Assembly: GCF_000215745.1 (NCBI RefSeq)
Contig: NC_015663.1
Coordinates: 868,001-932,000, forward strand
From: Klebsiella aerogenes KCTC 2190
Lineage (GTDB): Bacteria > Pseudomonadota > Gammaproteobacteria > Enterobacterales > Enterobacteriaceae
Direction: 5' to 3'
DNA length: 64,000 nt
Part shown: piece after piece, positions 18,536 to 30,114 of the stretch
How the letters are laid out: every line of letters starts with the position of its first letter
Position numbering within the stretch: position 1 is the stretch's first letter
Made by a program: the position numbers and the translations under genes
The notes under the pieces: model-generated
Seen by the model: the letters and a program-made list of their open reading frames with translations, nothing else
Told to the model about the DNA's origin: nothing
The model's database searches: none

Positions 18536-20470
18536 TTACGCATCGCCACCGAAACGACGACGACCCGCGGAATCATCACGGCGCGGCGCGGAAGCATCGT
18601 CACGACGCGGCGCGCGGCCGCCTTCACGACGTTCGCCGCTGAAACGACGACCTTCACCACGACCGCCTTCACGACGTTCGCCACCGAAGCTACGACCGCC
18701 TTCACGACGCTCGCCGCCGAAGCCACGACCGCCTTCACGACGCTCGCCGCCGCCACGACGTTCGGTGCGCGGCTGCGCATCGCCCAGCAGCTGCATGTTC
18801 ATCGGCTTGTTCAGGATGCGGGTACGAGTAAAGTGCTGCAGCACTTCGCCCGGCATACCTTTCGGCAATTCGATGGTGGAGTGAGAACCGAACAGCTTAA
18901 TGTTGCCGATGTAGCGGCTGCTGATGTCGCCTTCGTTAGCGATCGCGCCAACGATATGACGAACTTCAACGCCGTCATCACGGCCCACTTCAATGCGGTA
19001 CAGTTCCATTTCACCCACGTCACGACGCTCACGCTTCGGACGATCTTCACGATCGCCACGCGGGCCGCGGTCATTACGGTCGCCACGACGTTCGAAACGG
19101 TCATCACGATCGCGGAATTCACGACGCGGACGCATCGGCGCATCCGGCGGAACGATCAGAGAACGTTCGCCCTGGGCCATTTTCAGCAGCGCAGCGGCCA
19201 GCGTTTCCACGTCCAGCTCTTCGCCTTCCGCGGTCGGCTGGATTTTCGCCAGCAGCGCACGGTACTGGTCCAGATCGCTGCTTTCCAGCTGCTGCTGAAC
19301 TTTAGCGGCGAATTTCTCCAGACGACGTTTGCCCAGCAGTTCTGCGTTCGGCAGTTCTACTTCAGGGATCGTCAGCTTCATCGTACGTTCGATGTTACGC
19401 AGCAGGCGACGCTCACGGTTCTCAACGAACAGCAGCGCGCGACCCGCACGACCCGCACGACCGGTACGGCCGATACGGTGAACGTAAGATTCGGAATCCA
19501 TCGGGATGTCATAGTTAACAACCAGGCTGATACGCTCAACGTCCAGGCCACGGGCCGCAACGTCGGTGGCGATCAAGATATCCAGACGACCGTCTTTCAG
19601 GCGCTCCAGAGTCTGCTCACGCAGCGCCTGGTTCATATCGCCGTTCAGCGCGGCGCTGTTATAGCCGCTACGCTCCAGCGCTTCTGCCACTTCCAGGGTC
19701 GCGTTTTTGGTACGCACGAAGATAATCGCCGCATCAAAGTCTTCCGCTTCCAGGAAACGCACCAGCGCTTCGTTTTTACGCATGCCGTAAGCAGTCCAGT
19801 AGCTCTGGCTGATGTCCGGGCGCGTGGTGACGCTGGACTGAATGCGCACTTCCTGCGGCTCTTTCATGAAGCGGCGGGTAATGCGACGAATCGCTTCCGG
19901 CATCGTGGCGGAGAACAGAGCGGTCTGATGACCTTCCGGGATCTGCGCCATGATAGTTTCTACGTCTTCGATAAAGCCCATGCGCAGCATTTCATCTGCT
20001 TCGTCCAGTACCAGACCGCTCAGTTTAGAGAGATCCAGCGTACCGCGCTTCAGGTGGTCCAGCAGACGACCCGGGGTACCGACAACGATCTGCGGCCCCT
20101 GACGCAGGGCGCGCAGCTGCACGTCATAACGCTGGCCGCCGTACAGGGCAACCACGTTTACGCCGCGCATATGTTTAGAGAATTCCGTCATTGCTTCAGC
20201 AACCTGTACCGCCAGTTCGCGGGTCGGCGCCAGCACCAGAATCTGCGGTGCTCTCAGCTCAGGATCGATGTTGTTCAGCAGCGGTAAAGAGAACGCTGCG
20301 GTCTTACCACTACCGGTCTGGGCCATACCCAGAACGTCGCGGCCGTCCAGCAGATGCGGAATGCACTCAGCCTGGATCGGAGATGGTTTTTCGTAACCCA
20401 GATCGTTAAGCGCTTCAAGGATAGGAGCCTTCAGGCCCAGATCTGCAAAAGTGGTTTCGAATTCAGCCAT
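18536..20470 (-). CDS. deaD: Cold-shock DEAD-box RNA helicase DeaD (CsdA)
   Basis: 644 residues. Helicase motifs are in order: Q motif ([10 protein letters not shown]), [39 protein letters not shown], then the C-terminal RecA domain with [13 protein letters not shown] and [11 protein letters not shown]. An RNA-binding C-domain ([24 protein letters not shown]) follows. The Arg/Gly-rich tail has repeats of GGERREGGR, longer than in E. coli (629 residues). It assists ribosome assembly and mRNA decay in the cold. The start overlaps the end of yrbN by 8 bases. Confidence 0.97.
   Translation of the reverse strand: MAEFETTFADLGLKAPILEALNDLGYEKPSPIQAECIPHLLDGRDVLGMAQTGSGKTAAFSLPLLNNIDPELRAPQILVLAPTRELAVQVAEAMTEFSKHMRGVNVVALYGGQRYDVQLRALRQGPQIVVGTPGRLLDHLKRGTLDLSKLSGLVLDEADEMLRMGFIEDVETIMAQIPEGHQTALFSATMPEAIRRITRRFMKEPQEVRIQSSVTTRPDISQSYWTAYGMRKNEALVRFLEAEDFDAAIIFVRTKNATLEVAEALERSGYNSAALNGDMNQALREQTLERLKDGRLDILIATDVAARGLDVERISLVVNYDIPMDSESYVHRIGRTGRAGRAGRALLFVENRERRLLRNIERTMKLTIPEVELPNAELLGKRRLEKFAAKVQQQLESSDLDQYRALLAKIQPTAEGEELDVETLAAALLKMAQGERSLIVPPDAPMRPRREFRDRDDRFERRGDRNDRGPRGDREDRPKRERRDVGEMELYRIEVGRDDGVEVRHIVGAIANEGDISSRYIGNIKLFGSHSTIELPKGMPGEVLQHFTRTRILNKPMNMQLLGDAQPRTERRGGGERREGGRGFGGERREGGRSFGGERREGGRGEGRRFSGERREGGRAPRRDDASAPRRDDSAGRRRFGGDA
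18659..18757 (-). repeat. 33-bp tandem repeats in the deaD tail
   Basis: Units at 18659-18691, 18692-18724 and a partial one from 18725 are nearly identical. Each encodes an 11-residue [14 protein letters not shown] block. More degenerate copies extend to about 18618. Such repeats can change copy number by slippage. Confidence 0.8.
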
Positions 20471-20543
20471 GTAGTACGTGTGCCTCAAAATTAATGGCGG
20501 CCAGTCTACATAACTCATCGTGAAAATTTAGAGTAATTTTCAT
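20463..20543 (-). CDS. yrbN: YrbN small peptide upstream of deaD
   Basis: A 26-codon frame ([12 protein letters not shown]... ending ...HVLHG) occupies exactly the place of E. coli yrbN between nlpI and deaD. Its TGA lies inside the first codons of deaD (8-base overlap), so ribosomes finishing yrbN could re-initiate at deaD. I see no known domain. Conservation of length and position is the main support. Confidence 0.8.
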   Translation of the reverse strand: MKITLNFHDELCRLAAINFEAHVLHG

Positions 20544-20646
20544 TGAAAAGTGTGAACCGGCTCAAAGTAGGTGTATTAACGAACAACAACGCCCTCACCC
20601 GCGAAGGTGATGGCAATCAAAAAAAGGGCTGATGTGTGTTCGTCAG

Positions 20647-21531
20647 CTATTGCTGGTCCGATTCTGCCAGGTCATCTTGCTCCTGGCCCAAGAGCGATAA
20701 TTCCAACAATGCGTATCGGTGCTCAACGTAGTTATGAACGTTGTTAGCGACCGCCAGTTTGAACAGTGCCGTAGCGCTGTCCTTGTCCCCCAGACTTAGG
20801 TAGTACTTACCTAAATAGAAGTTGGTTTCACTGAGATGCTCAGCGAGCGAGGTGTTATCCGTTGCGTCTGCCTTCAGACGGGTCATCAGCTCTTTTTCGC
20901 TAATGTCGCCAAGGTAGAACTCGACAATGTTCCATCCCCATTGCTCTTTGTCCGACTTGTTGAAGTGCTGTTTCAGTGCTTCAAGCGCCTGCTTCTCATC
21001 AAGCTTACGCTCGGCGAGGTATAACCACAGACTGCGGAAAGGATCATTGGGATCGTCTTGATAAAACGCCAGCAGATCATCTTGCGCTAACTTAGCACGG
21101 CCACCGTAATACAGAGCGATGCCGCGGTTTAAGTGCGCGTAGTTGTAAGTTGGATCAAGCTCAAGTACAGAATCAAACGCTTCATAGGCAGCATCAAAAT
21201 TGCCTGCCTGCGTTAAATAAATGCCTAAGTAATTGAATACTTCAGGCATATCGGGTCGGATTGCCAGCGCTTGTGAAAAATCATTTCGCGCTAATGCCCT
21301 CAGACCGAGACTATCATACAACACTCCGCGCTCATATAAAAGCTGTGCGCGTTCGTCATCGGTTAAAGCCCGACTGGCAAGAATTTGTTCCATGCGCGCC
21401 AGAATCACTTCTTGCTGCAAAGTCGGTTGCAATGGTACCGCGAGGACGGCGTCCTTACGCCAGGCAGAGTTGCTGCATCCTGCCAGCGTGAGAGCTGTCG
21501 CCACGAAACACCAGCGCAGAAAAGGCTTCAT
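20647..21531 (-). CDS. nlpI: Lipoprotein NlpI, TPR adaptor
   Basis: 294 residues. The lipoprotein signal ends LTLAGC near residue 18. Tetratricopeptide repeats are visible in [61 protein letters not shown] and [15 protein letters not shown]. NlpI holds endopeptidases such as MepS for Prc degradation and scaffolds peptidoglycan hydrolases. Start at 21531 was chosen because it begins the signal peptide. The pnp gene is 107 bases upstream on the same strand. Confidence 0.97.
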   Translation of the reverse strand: MKPFLRWCFVATALTLAGCSNSAWRKDAVLAVPLQPTLQQEVILARMEQILASRALTDDERAQLLYERGVLYDSLGLRALARNDFSQALAIRPDMPEVFNYLGIYLTQAGNFDAAYEAFDSVLELDPTYNYAHLNRGIALYYGGRAKLAQDDLLAFYQDDPNDPFRSLWLYLAERKLDEKQALEALKQHFNKSDKEQWGWNIVEFYLGDISEKELMTRLKADATDNTSLAEHLSETNFYLGKYYLSLGDKDSATALFKLAVANNVHNYVEHRYALLELSLLGQEQDDLAESDQQ

Positions 21532-21606
21532 TTCCCACTCCCGAAGACAACGATTGGATGAACGTCCAGTTCCCCGGCTGCAAAAAGGCATCCTGCCCGG
21601 AATAGA

Positions 21607-21626
21607 CCCTCCGCCGAAGCGGAGGG
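21607..21626 (-). terminator. UUCG tetraloop hairpin after pnp
   Basis: On the minus strand CCCTCCGC and GCGGAGGG flank TTCG, an unusually stable C(UUCG)G-type hairpin 13 bases after the pnp stop. There is no clean T run, so it may protect the pnp mRNA 3' end or give partial termination before nlpI. Confidence 0.6.
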
Positions 21627-21638
21627 CAATCGGCAACC

Positions 21639-23774
21639 TTACTCGCCCTGCTCTGCGGCCGGAGCTTCCGGCGCGTTAGCTGGCTGAGCCTGCTCAGTTG
21701 CTTCTTTAATGCTCAGACGTACGCGGCCCTGACGGTCAACTTCCAGAACCTTAACCGGTACTTCCTGACCCATCTGCAGGTAATCAGTCACTTTCTCAAC
21801 GCGCTTGTCAGCGATCTGAGAGATGTGAACCAGACCTTCTTTACCGCCGCCGATGGCAACGAATGCGCCAAAGTCAACGATACGGGTCACTTTACCATTG
21901 TAGATACGGCCAACTTCGATCTCAGCGGTGATCTCTTCGATACGGCGGATAGCGTGCTGAGCTTTGTCACCGTCGGTCGCTGCGATCTTCACGGTACCGT
22001 CATCTTCGATTTCGATGGTGGTGCCGGTTTCTTCGGTCAGGGCACGGATAACAGAACCGCCTTTACCGATAACGTCTTTGATCTTGTCCGGGTTGATCTT
22101 GATGGTGTGGATACGCGGTGCGAATTCGGAGATATCGCCGCGCGGCGCGTTAATCGCCTGTTCCATCACGCCCAGGATGTGCAGACGCGCACCTTTAGCC
22201 TGGTTCAGAGCAACCTGCATGATTTCTTTGGTGATACCTTCAATTTTAATATCCATCTGCAGCGCAGAGATACCGTCGCGAGAACCCGCAACTTTGAAGT
22301 CCATATCGCCAAGGTGGTCTTCGTCACCCAGAATGTCGGACAGTACGACGAAGTTATCGCCTTCTTTCACCAGACCCATTGCGATACCCGCAACGGCGGC
22401 TTTCACCGGCACGCCAGCGTCCATCAGCGCCAGAGATGCGCCACAGACGGAAGCCATGGAAGAAGAACCGTTGGATTCGGTGATTTCAGATACCACGCGA
22501 ACGGTGTACGGGAATTCGTCGATTGTCGGCATTACGGCCAGAACGCCGCGCTTAGCCAGACGACCGTGACCGATTTCACGACGCTTCGGAGAACCAACCA
22601 TGCCAGTTTCACCTACGGAGTACGGAGGGAAGTTGTAGTGGAACAGGAAGGAGTCCGTGCGCTCGCCCATCAGTTCGTCGATGTTCTGCGCGTCGCGTGC
22701 GGTACCCAGAGTCGCGGTAACCAGCGCCTGAGTTTCGCCACGGGTAAACAGTGCGGAACCGTGAGTACGCGGCAATACGCCGGTACGAACGTCCAGACCA
22801 CGGATCATGTCTTTTTCGCGGCCATCGATACGCGGCTCGCCTGCCAGTACGCGGCTACGGACGACGTTTTTCTCGATAGCGTGCAGGATTTCACCCAGTT
22901 CGTTGGCGTCCAGGGTTTCATCTTCGGCAACCAGCGTCGCGATGGTTTCAGATTTGATCACGTCAACCTGAGCGTAACGCTCTTGTTTGTCGGTGATACG
23001 GTAAGCATCGCTCAGGCGGGATTCAGCCAGCGCAGCAACGCGCGCGTTCAGGGCGGCGTCAACCACTTCCGGCTGCCAGTCCCAACGCGGTTTACCGGCT
23101 TCTTTCACCAGGTCGTTGATGTTCTGAATAACAACCTGCTGCTGCTCGTGGCCAAAGACCACCGCGCCCAGCATCTGGTCTTCGCTCAGCAGTTCAGCTT
23201 CGGATTCAACCATCAGTACGGCCGCTTCGGTACCGGCAACCACCAGATCCAGTTTGCTGGATTTCAGCTCTTCCTGGGTTGGGTTCAGTACGTACTGGTC
23301 GTTGATGTAACCCACGCGAGCGGCGCCGATTGGGCCATTGAACGGAATACCGGACAGCGACAGCGCGGCGGATGCGCCGATCATCGCGACGATATCCGGG
23401 TTAACCTGCGGGTTAACGGAAACAACGGTCGCGATAACCTGAACTTCGTTAACGAAGCCTTCCGGGAACAGCGGACGAACCGGGCGGTCAATCAGACGCG
23501 CGATCAGGGTTTCGCCTTCGCTTGGACGGCCTTCACGACGGAAGAAGCCACCCGGGATTTTACCGGCAGCGTAAGTACGCTCCTGGTAGTTAACAGTCAG
23601 CGGGAAGAAGTCCTGGCCCGGTTTCGCTTTTTTCTGACCCACAACGGTAACGAATACCGCGGTGTCATCCATGCTAACCATCACAGCGGCCGTTGCCTGG
23701 CGCGCCATCATACCGGTTTCCAGGGTTACGGTGTGCTGGCCGTACTGGAATTTACGAACGATCGGATTAAGCAA
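21639..23774 (-). CDS. pnp: Polynucleotide phosphorylase (TTG start)
   Basis: 711 residues, identical in length to E. coli PNPase. It has two RNase PH domains (the second with [17 protein letters not shown] and [14 protein letters not shown]), a helical linker, a KH domain ([20 protein letters not shown]) and an S1 domain ([31 protein letters not shown]). It degrades RNA 3' to 5' by phosphorolysis in the degradosome. The start codon is TTG, as in E. coli; no better in-frame ATG exists. The leader carries the RNase III hairpin used for autocontrol. Confidence 0.98.
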   Translation of the reverse strand: MLNPIVRKFQYGQHTVTLETGMMARQATAAVMVSMDDTAVFVTVVGQKKAKPGQDFFPLTVNYQERTYAAGKIPGGFFRREGRPSEGETLIARLIDRPVRPLFPEGFVNEVQVIATVVSVNPQVNPDIVAMIGASAALSLSGIPFNGPIGAARVGYINDQYVLNPTQEELKSSKLDLVVAGTEAAVLMVESEAELLSEDQMLGAVVFGHEQQQVVIQNINDLVKEAGKPRWDWQPEVVDAALNARVAALAESRLSDAYRITDKQERYAQVDVIKSETIATLVAEDETLDANELGEILHAIEKNVVRSRVLAGEPRIDGREKDMIRGLDVRTGVLPRTHGSALFTRGETQALVTATLGTARDAQNIDELMGERTDSFLFHYNFPPYSVGETGMVGSPKRREIGHGRLAKRGVLAVMPTIDEFPYTVRVVSEITESNGSSSMASVCGASLALMDAGVPVKAAVAGIAMGLVKEGDNFVVLSDILGDEDHLGDMDFKVAGSRDGISALQMDIKIEGITKEIMQVALNQAKGARLHILGVMEQAINAPRGDISEFAPRIHTIKINPDKIKDVIGKGGSVIRALTEETGTTIEIEDDGTVKIAATDGDKAQHAIRRIEEITAEIEVGRIYNGKVTRIVDFGAFVAIGGGKEGLVHISQIADKRVEKVTDYLQMGQEVPVKVLEVDRQGRVRLSIKEATEQAQPANAPEAPAAEQGE

Positions 23775-23843
23775 AATTCTATCCTTTTATCTAAAAATGA
23801 CGCCATATCTACGATATCGCGCCTGATGACCCGATCCTCTGCA

Positions 23844-23907
23844 TCCTCGCGACTAATGACAACCTTTACCCGCCCCTGCGGATGAAGCCTCTCATTAGCC
23901 GCGCGAA
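23844..23907 (-). promoter_or_regulatory. pnp leader hairpin, probable RNase III processing site
   Basis: Sixteen-base arms at 23844-23859 and 23892-23907 pair with one mismatch and a few G-U pairs, about 70 bases upstream of the pnp start. The flanks carry a direct repeat CCTCTGCAT (23836-23844 and 23908-23916). E. coli pnp autoregulation depends on RNase III cutting a leader stem-loop at this position. The role here is by homology of position. Confidence 0.7.
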
Positions 23908-23973
23908 CCTCTGCATGAAGATCATTAATAGCAACAATACATGAGTTTTTAATGAATTGCTGCCGCCTGGTCG

Positions 23974-24000
23974 AAAAAAGGGGCCGTGAGGCCCCTTTTT
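23974..24000 (-). terminator. Terminator between rpsO and pnp
   Basis: GGGGCC-GTGA-GGCCCC with six As on one side and five Ts on the other works in both directions. On the minus strand it lies just after rpsO and partly ends that message before pnp. On the plus strand it could end an antisense RNA (see findings). Confidence 0.88.
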
Positions 24001-24015
24001 CTGAAACTCGCAGAA

Positions 24016-24300
<285 letters not shown>

Positions 24301-24433
24301 TTATAAGTAAAGAAAGGGTGCCGATCTCTAATTCAGCAACCCCTGATGCAACGCCCGAAAATGTTAAAACACTTTAGCGGACGTTAAGCGGCGATATTCT
24401 ACTCGTAGCAGGCTTTTATCGCAACAAAAGCGC

Positions 24434-25378
24434 TTACTGTGGGTATTCCACCACCAGACGACGAGGCGCGACGCGGCCTTCATCGTCGATTTCGCCCATA
24501 CCGAGGAACCTACCGGACTCGCTTTCCATCACTCGCACCAGCCCGTTCAGCGGCGCGCCTGACTGACGAACCGGGTTGCCGTTTTTAAAGTAGACCGCGG
24601 AAGTTTCCGGAATATGAACCAGCGGGTAATCCGACGCGGGGCTATCCATCGGCATCAGCAGCGGGTCAAGCAGTTGAGCGGCGGGAATATCCTCTGCCGC
24701 CGCCTGTTCGACCAGCGCCTGCAGTTGCTCCAGGGTCACCATCCGCTCGACCGGGTATTTGCTCACCGCCAGGCGACGCAGGAAAATCACGTGCGCGCCG
24801 CAGCCAAGCTTCTCGCCCAAATCATCGATAATCGTACGGATGTAGGTACCTTTCGAACAGTGGATCTCAAGCTCCAGTTCATCGCCTTCATGGCGAATAA
24901 ACAGCAGCTCATAGACCGTAATCGGCCGGGCTTCACGCGGAACCTCAATGCCCTGACGAGCGTATTCGTACAGCTTTTTACCCTGATATTTCAGCGCCGA
25001 GTACATCGACGGCACCTGCTGAGTCTCGCCGCGGAAGCTATCCAGCGCCGCCGCCAGCTGTTCTTCGTTAAAGGTTAGCGGGCGTTCCTCCACCACCTGG
25101 CCATCGGCGTCGGAGGTATCCGTACGCTGACCAAGTTTGGCGATCACGCGATAACGCTTATCAGAATCCAGCAGATACTGGGAAAACTTAGTCGCTTCGC
25201 CAAGGCAGACCGGCAGCATACCGGTCGCCAGCGGATCCAGCGCGCCGGTATGGCCAGCGCGGTTGGCATTATAAATACGTTTTACTTTCTGCAGCACATC
25301 GTTGCTGGAGGCGCCCTGAGGCTTATCCAGCAGCAATACGCCGTGCACGTCGCGGCCGCGACGACGAGGACGACTCAT
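24434..25378 (-). CDS. truB: tRNA pseudouridine(55) synthase TruB
   Basis: 314 residues. Motif [12 protein letters not shown] carries the catalytic aspartate D48; [13 protein letters not shown] precedes it and a C-terminal PUA domain closes the protein. It makes pseudouridine 55 in the T-loop of tRNAs and acts as a tRNA chaperone. The start codon shares a base with the rbfA stop, so the two are translationally coupled. Confidence 0.98.
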   Translation of the reverse strand: MSRPRRRGRDVHGVLLLDKPQGASSNDVLQKVKRIYNANRAGHTGALDPLATGMLPVCLGEATKFSQYLLDSDKRYRVIAKLGQRTDTSDADGQVVEERPLTFNEEQLAAALDSFRGETQQVPSMYSALKYQGKKLYEYARQGIEVPREARPITVYELLFIRHEGDELELEIHCSKGTYIRTIIDDLGEKLGCGAHVIFLRRLAVSKYPVERMVTLEQLQALVEQAAAEDIPAAQLLDPLLMPMDSPASDYPLVHIPETSAVYFKNGNPVRQSGAPLNGLVRVMESESGRFLGMGEIDDEGRVAPRRLVVEYPQ

Positions 25379-25779
25379 TAGTCCTCCTTGCTGTCGTCCG
25401 GGTTCACACGACGCTCATCGTCGTGTTTCACCACGCTGGTAACCAGGTTGGACATGCGCATCCCTTCGACCAGCGAGTTGTCGTAGAAGAAAGTCAGTTC
25501 CGGCACGATGCGCAGGCGCATCGCTTTGCCCAGCAGAGAGCGGATAAAGCCAGAGGCTTCCTGCAGCGCTTTGATGCCCGCTTTCACCGCGGCTTCATCT
25601 TTGTCGTTGAGGAAGGTGACATACACTTTGGCATAGGCCAGGTCACGGGACATTTCTACGCCGGAAACGGTGGTCATCATGCCCAGACGCGGGTCTTTGA
25701 TTTCACGCTGCAGGATGATGGCAATTTCTTTTTGCATCTCCTGGGCCACGCGCTGCGGGCGACCGAATTCTTTCGCCAT
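25378..25779 (-). CDS. rbfA: Ribosome-binding factor A
   Basis: 133 residues, a single KH-like RbfA domain with [24 protein letters not shown] at the start and [20 protein letters not shown] near residue 100. It matures the 5' end region of 16S rRNA and is needed in the cold. It overlaps truB by one base and follows a hairpin plus REP element after infB. Confidence 0.98.
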   Translation of the reverse strand: MAKEFGRPQRVAQEMQKEIAIILQREIKDPRLGMMTTVSGVEMSRDLAYAKVYVTFLNDKDEAAVKAGIKALQEASGFIRSLLGKAMRLRIVPELTFFYDNSLVEGMRMSNLVTSVVKHDDERRVNPDDSKED

Positions 25780-25802
25780 AATAAATTCTCCAGAATAAAG
25801 AC

Positions 25803-25828
25803 AAAAAAGGGGCCAAAAGCCCCTTTTT
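25803..25828 (-). terminator. Hairpin between infB and rbfA
   Basis: GGGGC and GCCCC arms flank CAAAA, with six As on the left and five Ts on the right, so it is symmetrical. It lies just upstream of rbfA on the operon strand and probably gives partial termination or a stable 3' end for infB. Confidence 0.65.
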
Positions 25829-25837
25829 AAAATTATT

Positions 25838-25867
25838 GCCGGGTGGCGCTTCGCTTACCCGGCCTAC
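25838..25867 (+). repeat. REP element between infB and rbfA
   Basis: GCCGGGTGGCGCTTCGCTTA followed by CCCGGCCTAC is a consensus REP of 30 bases. It sits inside an operon rather than between convergent genes. Confidence 0.85.
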
Positions 25868-25884
25868 GCTTAGCTATCTGACGA

Positions 25885-28575
25885 TTAATCGATACTACGC
25901 TGGATTTCGATGATTTCGAACACTTCGATCATATCGCCAACGCGAACGTCGTTGTAGTTCTTCACGCCGATACCACATTCCATGCCGTTACGGACTTCGT
26001 TAACGTCATCTTTGAAGCGGCGCAGGGATTCCAGCTCGCCTTCATAGATAACCACGTTGTCGCGCAGGACGCGGATTGGGTTGTGACGTTTAATCGTACC
26101 TTCGGTAACCATACAGCCCGCGATGGCGCCGAATTTCGGCGATTTGAAGACATCACGCACTTCAGCCAGACCGATGATCTGCTGTTTCAGTTCCGGAGAC
26201 AGCATGCCGCTCATCGCTGCTTTCACTTCGTCGATCAGGTTATAGATGACGGAGTAGTAACGCAGATCCAGGCTTTCTGACTCGATAACTTTACGTGCGG
26301 AAGCATCGGCACGAACGTTGAAGCCAACCAGAATCGCGTTGGAAGCGGCAGCCAGGGTCGCGTCGGTTTCGGTGATACCACCTACGCCGGAACCGATGAT
26401 CTTCACTTTAACTTCGTCGGTAGACAGTTTCAGTAAGGAATCGGAAATCGCTTCGACAGAGCCCTGCACGTCCGCTTTCAGCACGATGTTCACTTCGTGA
26501 ACTTCGCCTTCGGTCATGTTAGCGAACATGTTTTCCAGTTTAGATTTCTGCTGGCGAGCCAGTTTAACTTCACGGAATTTACCCTGACGATACAGCGCAA
26601 CTTCACGCGCTTTTTTCTCGTCACGAACAACGGTAACTTCATCACCCGCCGCCGGAACGCCGGACAGACCGAGGATTTCCACCGGAATGGACGGACCCGC
26701 TTCCAGCACTTCGCGACCCAGTTCGTCACGCATCGCACGTACGCGGCCATATTCAAAGCCACACAGTACGATATCGCCCTTATGCAGAGTACCTTCGCGA
26801 ACCAGAACGGTAGCTACCGGACCGCGACCTTTATCCAGGAAGGATTCGATGACCGCGCCGCTCGCCATACCGTTACGTACCGCTTTCAGTTCGAGAACTT
26901 CAGCCTGCAGCAGGATTGCGTTCAGCAGGTCGTCGATACCGGTACCGACTTTCGCTGATACTGGGATGAACTGCGCTTCACCGCCCCACTCTTCCGGCAT
27001 CACGCCGTACTGGGAGAGTTCGTTCTTCACGCGATCCATATCCGCTTCCGGCTTATCGATCTTGTTCACTGCAACCACTACCGGCACCTGCGCCGCTTTG
27101 GCGTGCTGGATAGCTTCCACAGTCTGCGGCATCACGCCGTCGTCTGCCGCCACCACCAGAACCACGATATCCGTCGCCTGCGCGCCACGAGCACGCATAG
27201 AGGTAAACGCGGCGTGGCCCGGGGTATCCAGGAAGGTGATCATGCCGTTGTCGGTTTCTACGTGGTACGCGCCGATGTGCTGGGTAATACCACCCGCTTC
27301 GCCGGAGGCAACCTTAGTAGAACGAATGTAGTCCAGCAGAGAGGTTTTACCGTGGTCAACGTGACCCATGATGGTCACTACCGGTGCGCGCGGTTCAGCC
27401 GCAGCGCCGGTGTCACGGTCGCTCATTACTGCTTCTTCCAGCTCGTTTTCACGACGCAGGATAACTTTGTGGCCCATCTCTTCGGCAACCAGCTGTGCGG
27501 TTTCCTGGTCGATGACCTGGTTGATGGTCGCCATCGCGCCCAGTTTCATCATCGCTTTGATGACCTGAGAGCCTTTGACCGCCATCTTGTTGGCCAGCTC
27601 GCCAACGGTGATGGTTTCGCCGATCACAACATCACGGTTAACGGCCTGAGCCGGCTTCTGGAAGCCCTGCTGCAGAGAAGAACCTTTACGATGTTTGCCG
27701 CCTTTACCGCCGCGAACGGCCGCACGGGCTTCTTCACGGTCAGCTTTGGATTCAGCGTGTTTGTTGCCTTTCTTCGCCGGACGCGCAGCTTTGCTGTTAC
27801 GGCCGCGGCCGCGACCGCCTTCAACTTCACGATCGTTATCATCTTCAGCCTGACGCGCATGCTGAGAGGTGGTTACGTGGTAGTCGGTCGTTTCTTCTGG
27901 GGTTTCCGGAGTTTCACTCCAGTTTTTTTCATTTTCTTCAGCCATACGGCGTGCTTCTTCCGCTACACGGCGCGCTTCTTCTTCAAGTTTGCGGCGTGCT
28001 TCTTCTTCCGATTTGCGCTTCAGCTCCGCTGCTTCGTTCTCACGGCGGATCTTTTCAGCCTGGGCGGTCTTGGTCATTTCGTCGGTATGTTGATTGCTCA
28101 CTTTGTCTTTTTCCGCGGCTTCACGTTTCGCTTTATCAGCGACTTCACGTTTAGCTTGTTCTGCGGCCTCACGTTCAGCTTTTAATTGCGCCTCGCGTTT
28201 AGCTGCTTCTTCAGCTTCACGACGGGCCTGCTCTTCCGCTTCACGCTGCGCCTGCTCTTCCGCGGCCAGGCGTTCAGCCTCTTGCGGATCGCGTTTCACA
28301 AAGGTGCGTTTCTTGCGGACTTCGATTTGTACCGATTTACTCTTTCCACCGGTACCTGGAATATTTAACGTGCTGCGCGTTTTACGCTGCAACGTCAGCT
28401 TGTCAGGCGCCGAGCCGTGTTCACGGTTCAGGTGCGTTAACAAGGTTTGCTTCTCTTGCGCGGTCACAGAATCATCAGCCGATTTGCGAATGCCTGCATC
28501 AGCAAATTGCTGTATCAGGCGATCCACAGAGGTCTGAATTTCTGAGGCCAGCGCTTTAATAGTCACATCTGTCAT
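25885..28575 (-). CDS. infB: Translation initiation factor IF-2
   Basis: 896 residues. The N-terminus has the IF2-N domain, then a long charged coiled-coil of Ala/Glu/Arg repeats (residues ~95-215), a second IF2-N domain near 310, and the GTPase domain with [10 protein letters not shown] (G1), [10 protein letters not shown] (G3) and [12 protein letters not shown] (G4). Beta-barrel, domain III and C2 fMet-tRNA-binding regions follow. IF-2 places fMet-tRNA in the 30S complex. Its gene is in the nusA-infB operon next to metY. Confidence 0.98.
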   Translation of the reverse strand: MTDVTIKALASEIQTSVDRLIQQFADAGIRKSADDSVTAQEKQTLLTHLNREHGSAPDKLTLQRKTRSTLNIPGTGGKSKSVQIEVRKKRTFVKRDPQEAERLAAEEQAQREAEEQARREAEEAAKREAQLKAEREAAEQAKREVADKAKREAAEKDKVSNQHTDEMTKTAQAEKIRRENEAAELKRKSEEEARRKLEEEARRVAEEARRMAEENEKNWSETPETPEETTDYHVTTSQHARQAEDDNDREVEGGRGRGRNSKAARPAKKGNKHAESKADREEARAAVRGGKGGKHRKGSSLQQGFQKPAQAVNRDVVIGETITVGELANKMAVKGSQVIKAMMKLGAMATINQVIDQETAQLVAEEMGHKVILRRENELEEAVMSDRDTGAAAEPRAPVVTIMGHVDHGKTSLLDYIRSTKVASGEAGGITQHIGAYHVETDNGMITFLDTPGHAAFTSMRARGAQATDIVVLVVAADDGVMPQTVEAIQHAKAAQVPVVVAVNKIDKPEADMDRVKNELSQYGVMPEEWGGEAQFIPVSAKVGTGIDDLLNAILLQAEVLELKAVRNGMASGAVIESFLDKGRGPVATVLVREGTLHKGDIVLCGFEYGRVRAMRDELGREVLEAGPSIPVEILGLSGVPAAGDEVTVVRDEKKAREVALYRQGKFREVKLARQQKSKLENMFANMTEGEVHEVNIVLKADVQGSVEAISDSLLKLSTDEVKVKIIGSGVGGITETDATLAAASNAILVGFNVRADASARKVIESESLDLRYYSVIYNLIDEVKAAMSGMLSPELKQQIIGLAEVRDVFKSPKFGAIAGCMVTEGTIKRHNPIRVLRDNVVIYEGELESLRRFKDDVNEVRNGMECGIGVKNYNDVRVGDMIEVFEIIEIQRSID
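28075..28101 (-). promoter_or_regulatory. Internal start sites for the shorter IF-2 isoforms
   Basis: In-frame GTG at codon 159 (28101) and ATG at codon 167 (28077) correspond to the E. coli codon-158 GTG and codon-165 AUG starts for IF2-2 and IF2-3. Both lie in the variable linker after the first IF2-N domain. Confidence 0.65.
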
Positions 28576-28599
28576 GCTGTTCCTTCCTGCTACAGTTTA

Positions 28600-30087
28600 T
28601 TACGCTTCGTCGCCGAACCAACAAATGTTGCGAGCAGCCATGATGAGTTCACCAGCTTTCTCGTCGGTCATACCTTCGATATCAGCCAGGTCATCAACGC
28701 CCTGTTCGGCGAGATCTTCCAGCGTACAAACACCACGGGCAGCCAGCTTAAACGCCAGAGCACGGTCCAAACCTTCCAGATTCAATAAATCGTCGGCAGG
28801 TTTGTTGTCTCCCAGGCTTTCTTCCTGAGCCAGCGCCAGTGTAGTCAGTGCGTTTTTCGCACGCTCACGAAGTGCTTCAACGGTCGCTTCATCAAGGCCG
28901 TCGATTTCCAGCAGTTCTTTCATCGGCACATAGGCCAGTTCTTCCAGCGAGGAGAAGCCCTCTTCAACCAGTACGGTTGCGAAATCTTCATCAATATCGA
29001 GATATTTGGTGAAGGTATCGATAGCGGCATGGGCTTCAGCCTGGTGCTTAGCCTGCAGGTCATCAACGGTCATGACGTTGAGTTCCCAGCCGCTGAGCTG
29101 CGATGCCAGGCGGACGTTCTGACCGTTACGGCCGATCGCCTGCGCCAGGTTGCCTGCTTCTACCGCGATGTCCATGGTGTGTTTATCTTCATCCACCACG
29201 ATGGACGCGACGTCAGCCGGCGCCATGGCGTTAATCACGAACTGCGCCGGGTTATCATCCCACAGGACGATATCGATGCGCTCGCCACCAAGCTCGGTAG
29301 AAACCGCCTGAACGCGCGCACCGCGCATACCTACGCAAGCGCCAACCGGGTCGATACGCTTGTCATTGGTTTTCACGGCGATTTTCGCACGAGAACCCGG
29401 ATCGCGGGCTGCGGCTTTGATTTCCAGCACTTCTTCGCCAATTTCCGGCACTTCAATGCGGAACAGTTCGACCAGCATCTCCGGTTTGGAGCGAGTCACG
29501 AACAGCTGCGCGCCGCGCGCTTCCGGACGAACGGCGTACAGCACGCCGCGAATACGGTCGCCCGGACGGAAGTTTTCACGCGGCAGCATATCTTCACGCA
29601 GGATCACGGCTTCAGCGTTGCTGCCCAGATCCAGAGTGATGTTGTCGCGGTTTACTTTTTTCACCACGCCGGTGATGATCTCACCTTCGTGCTCGCGGAA
29701 CTGATCGACAACCATCGCGCGCTCAGCTTCACGTACTTTCTGTACGATAACCTGTTTAGCGGTCTGCGTGGTGATACGGTCGAAGGTGACAGATTCAATC
29801 TGATCTTCAACGTAGTCGCCGACGTTCATGCTTTCATCTTCGTAACGCGCCGCTTCCAGCGTGATCTCGCGAGTCGGTTGAGTCACCTCTTCAACCACCA
29901 GCCAGCGACGGAAGGTGTCGAAATCACCGCTTTTACGGTCGATTTCTACGCGAACGTCGATCTCTTGTTCGTATTTTTTCTTGGTCGCCGTTGCCAGAGC
30001 GCTTTCCAACGCTTCGAAAATCTTCTCGCGCGGCAGCGCTTTTTCGTTGGAAACGGCTTCAACAACAGCCAAAATTTCTTTGTTCAT
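28600..30087 (-). CDS. nusA: Transcription termination/antitermination factor NusA
   Basis: 495 residues, the enterobacterial length. It has an N-terminal RNA polymerase-binding domain ([31 protein letters not shown]), S1 ([28 protein letters not shown]), two KH domains (one with [20 protein letters not shown]) and two acidic C-terminal repeats that bind lambda N and alpha-CTD. It controls pausing, termination and antitermination. Start 27 bases after rimP. Confidence 0.98.
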   Translation of the reverse strand: MNKEILAVVEAVSNEKALPREKIFEALESALATATKKKYEQEIDVRVEIDRKSGDFDTFRRWLVVEEVTQPTREITLEAARYEDESMNVGDYVEDQIESVTFDRITTQTAKQVIVQKVREAERAMVVDQFREHEGEIITGVVKKVNRDNITLDLGSNAEAVILREDMLPRENFRPGDRIRGVLYAVRPEARGAQLFVTRSKPEMLVELFRIEVPEIGEEVLEIKAAARDPGSRAKIAVKTNDKRIDPVGACVGMRGARVQAVSTELGGERIDIVLWDDNPAQFVINAMAPADVASIVVDEDKHTMDIAVEAGNLAQAIGRNGQNVRLASQLSGWELNVMTVDDLQAKHQAEAHAAIDTFTKYLDIDEDFATVLVEEGFSSLEELAYVPMKELLEIDGLDEATVEALRERAKNALTTLALAQEESLGDNKPADDLLNLEGLDRALAFKLAARGVCTLEDLAEQGVDDLADIEGMTDEKAGELIMAARNICWFGDEA

Positions 30088-30114
30088 CGGGGCCTTTCAC
30101 CTCAATCCAGACTG

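Noticed and set aside
18527..20287. Very long open frame antisense to deaD (~586 codons)
   Set aside because: It mirrors the codon pattern of the helicase gene on the other strand, is rich in Thr/Ala/Phe without domains, and covers a certain gene.
21825..23885. 686-codon open frame antisense to pnp
   Set aside because: It results from codon bias of pnp on the opposite strand. There is no ribosome site and no recognisable protein.
27103..28185. Open frames antisense to infB
   Set aside because: They are produced by the repetitive GAA/GCC/CGT codons of the IF-2 linker and have Phe/Leu/Ser-rich low-complexity products.
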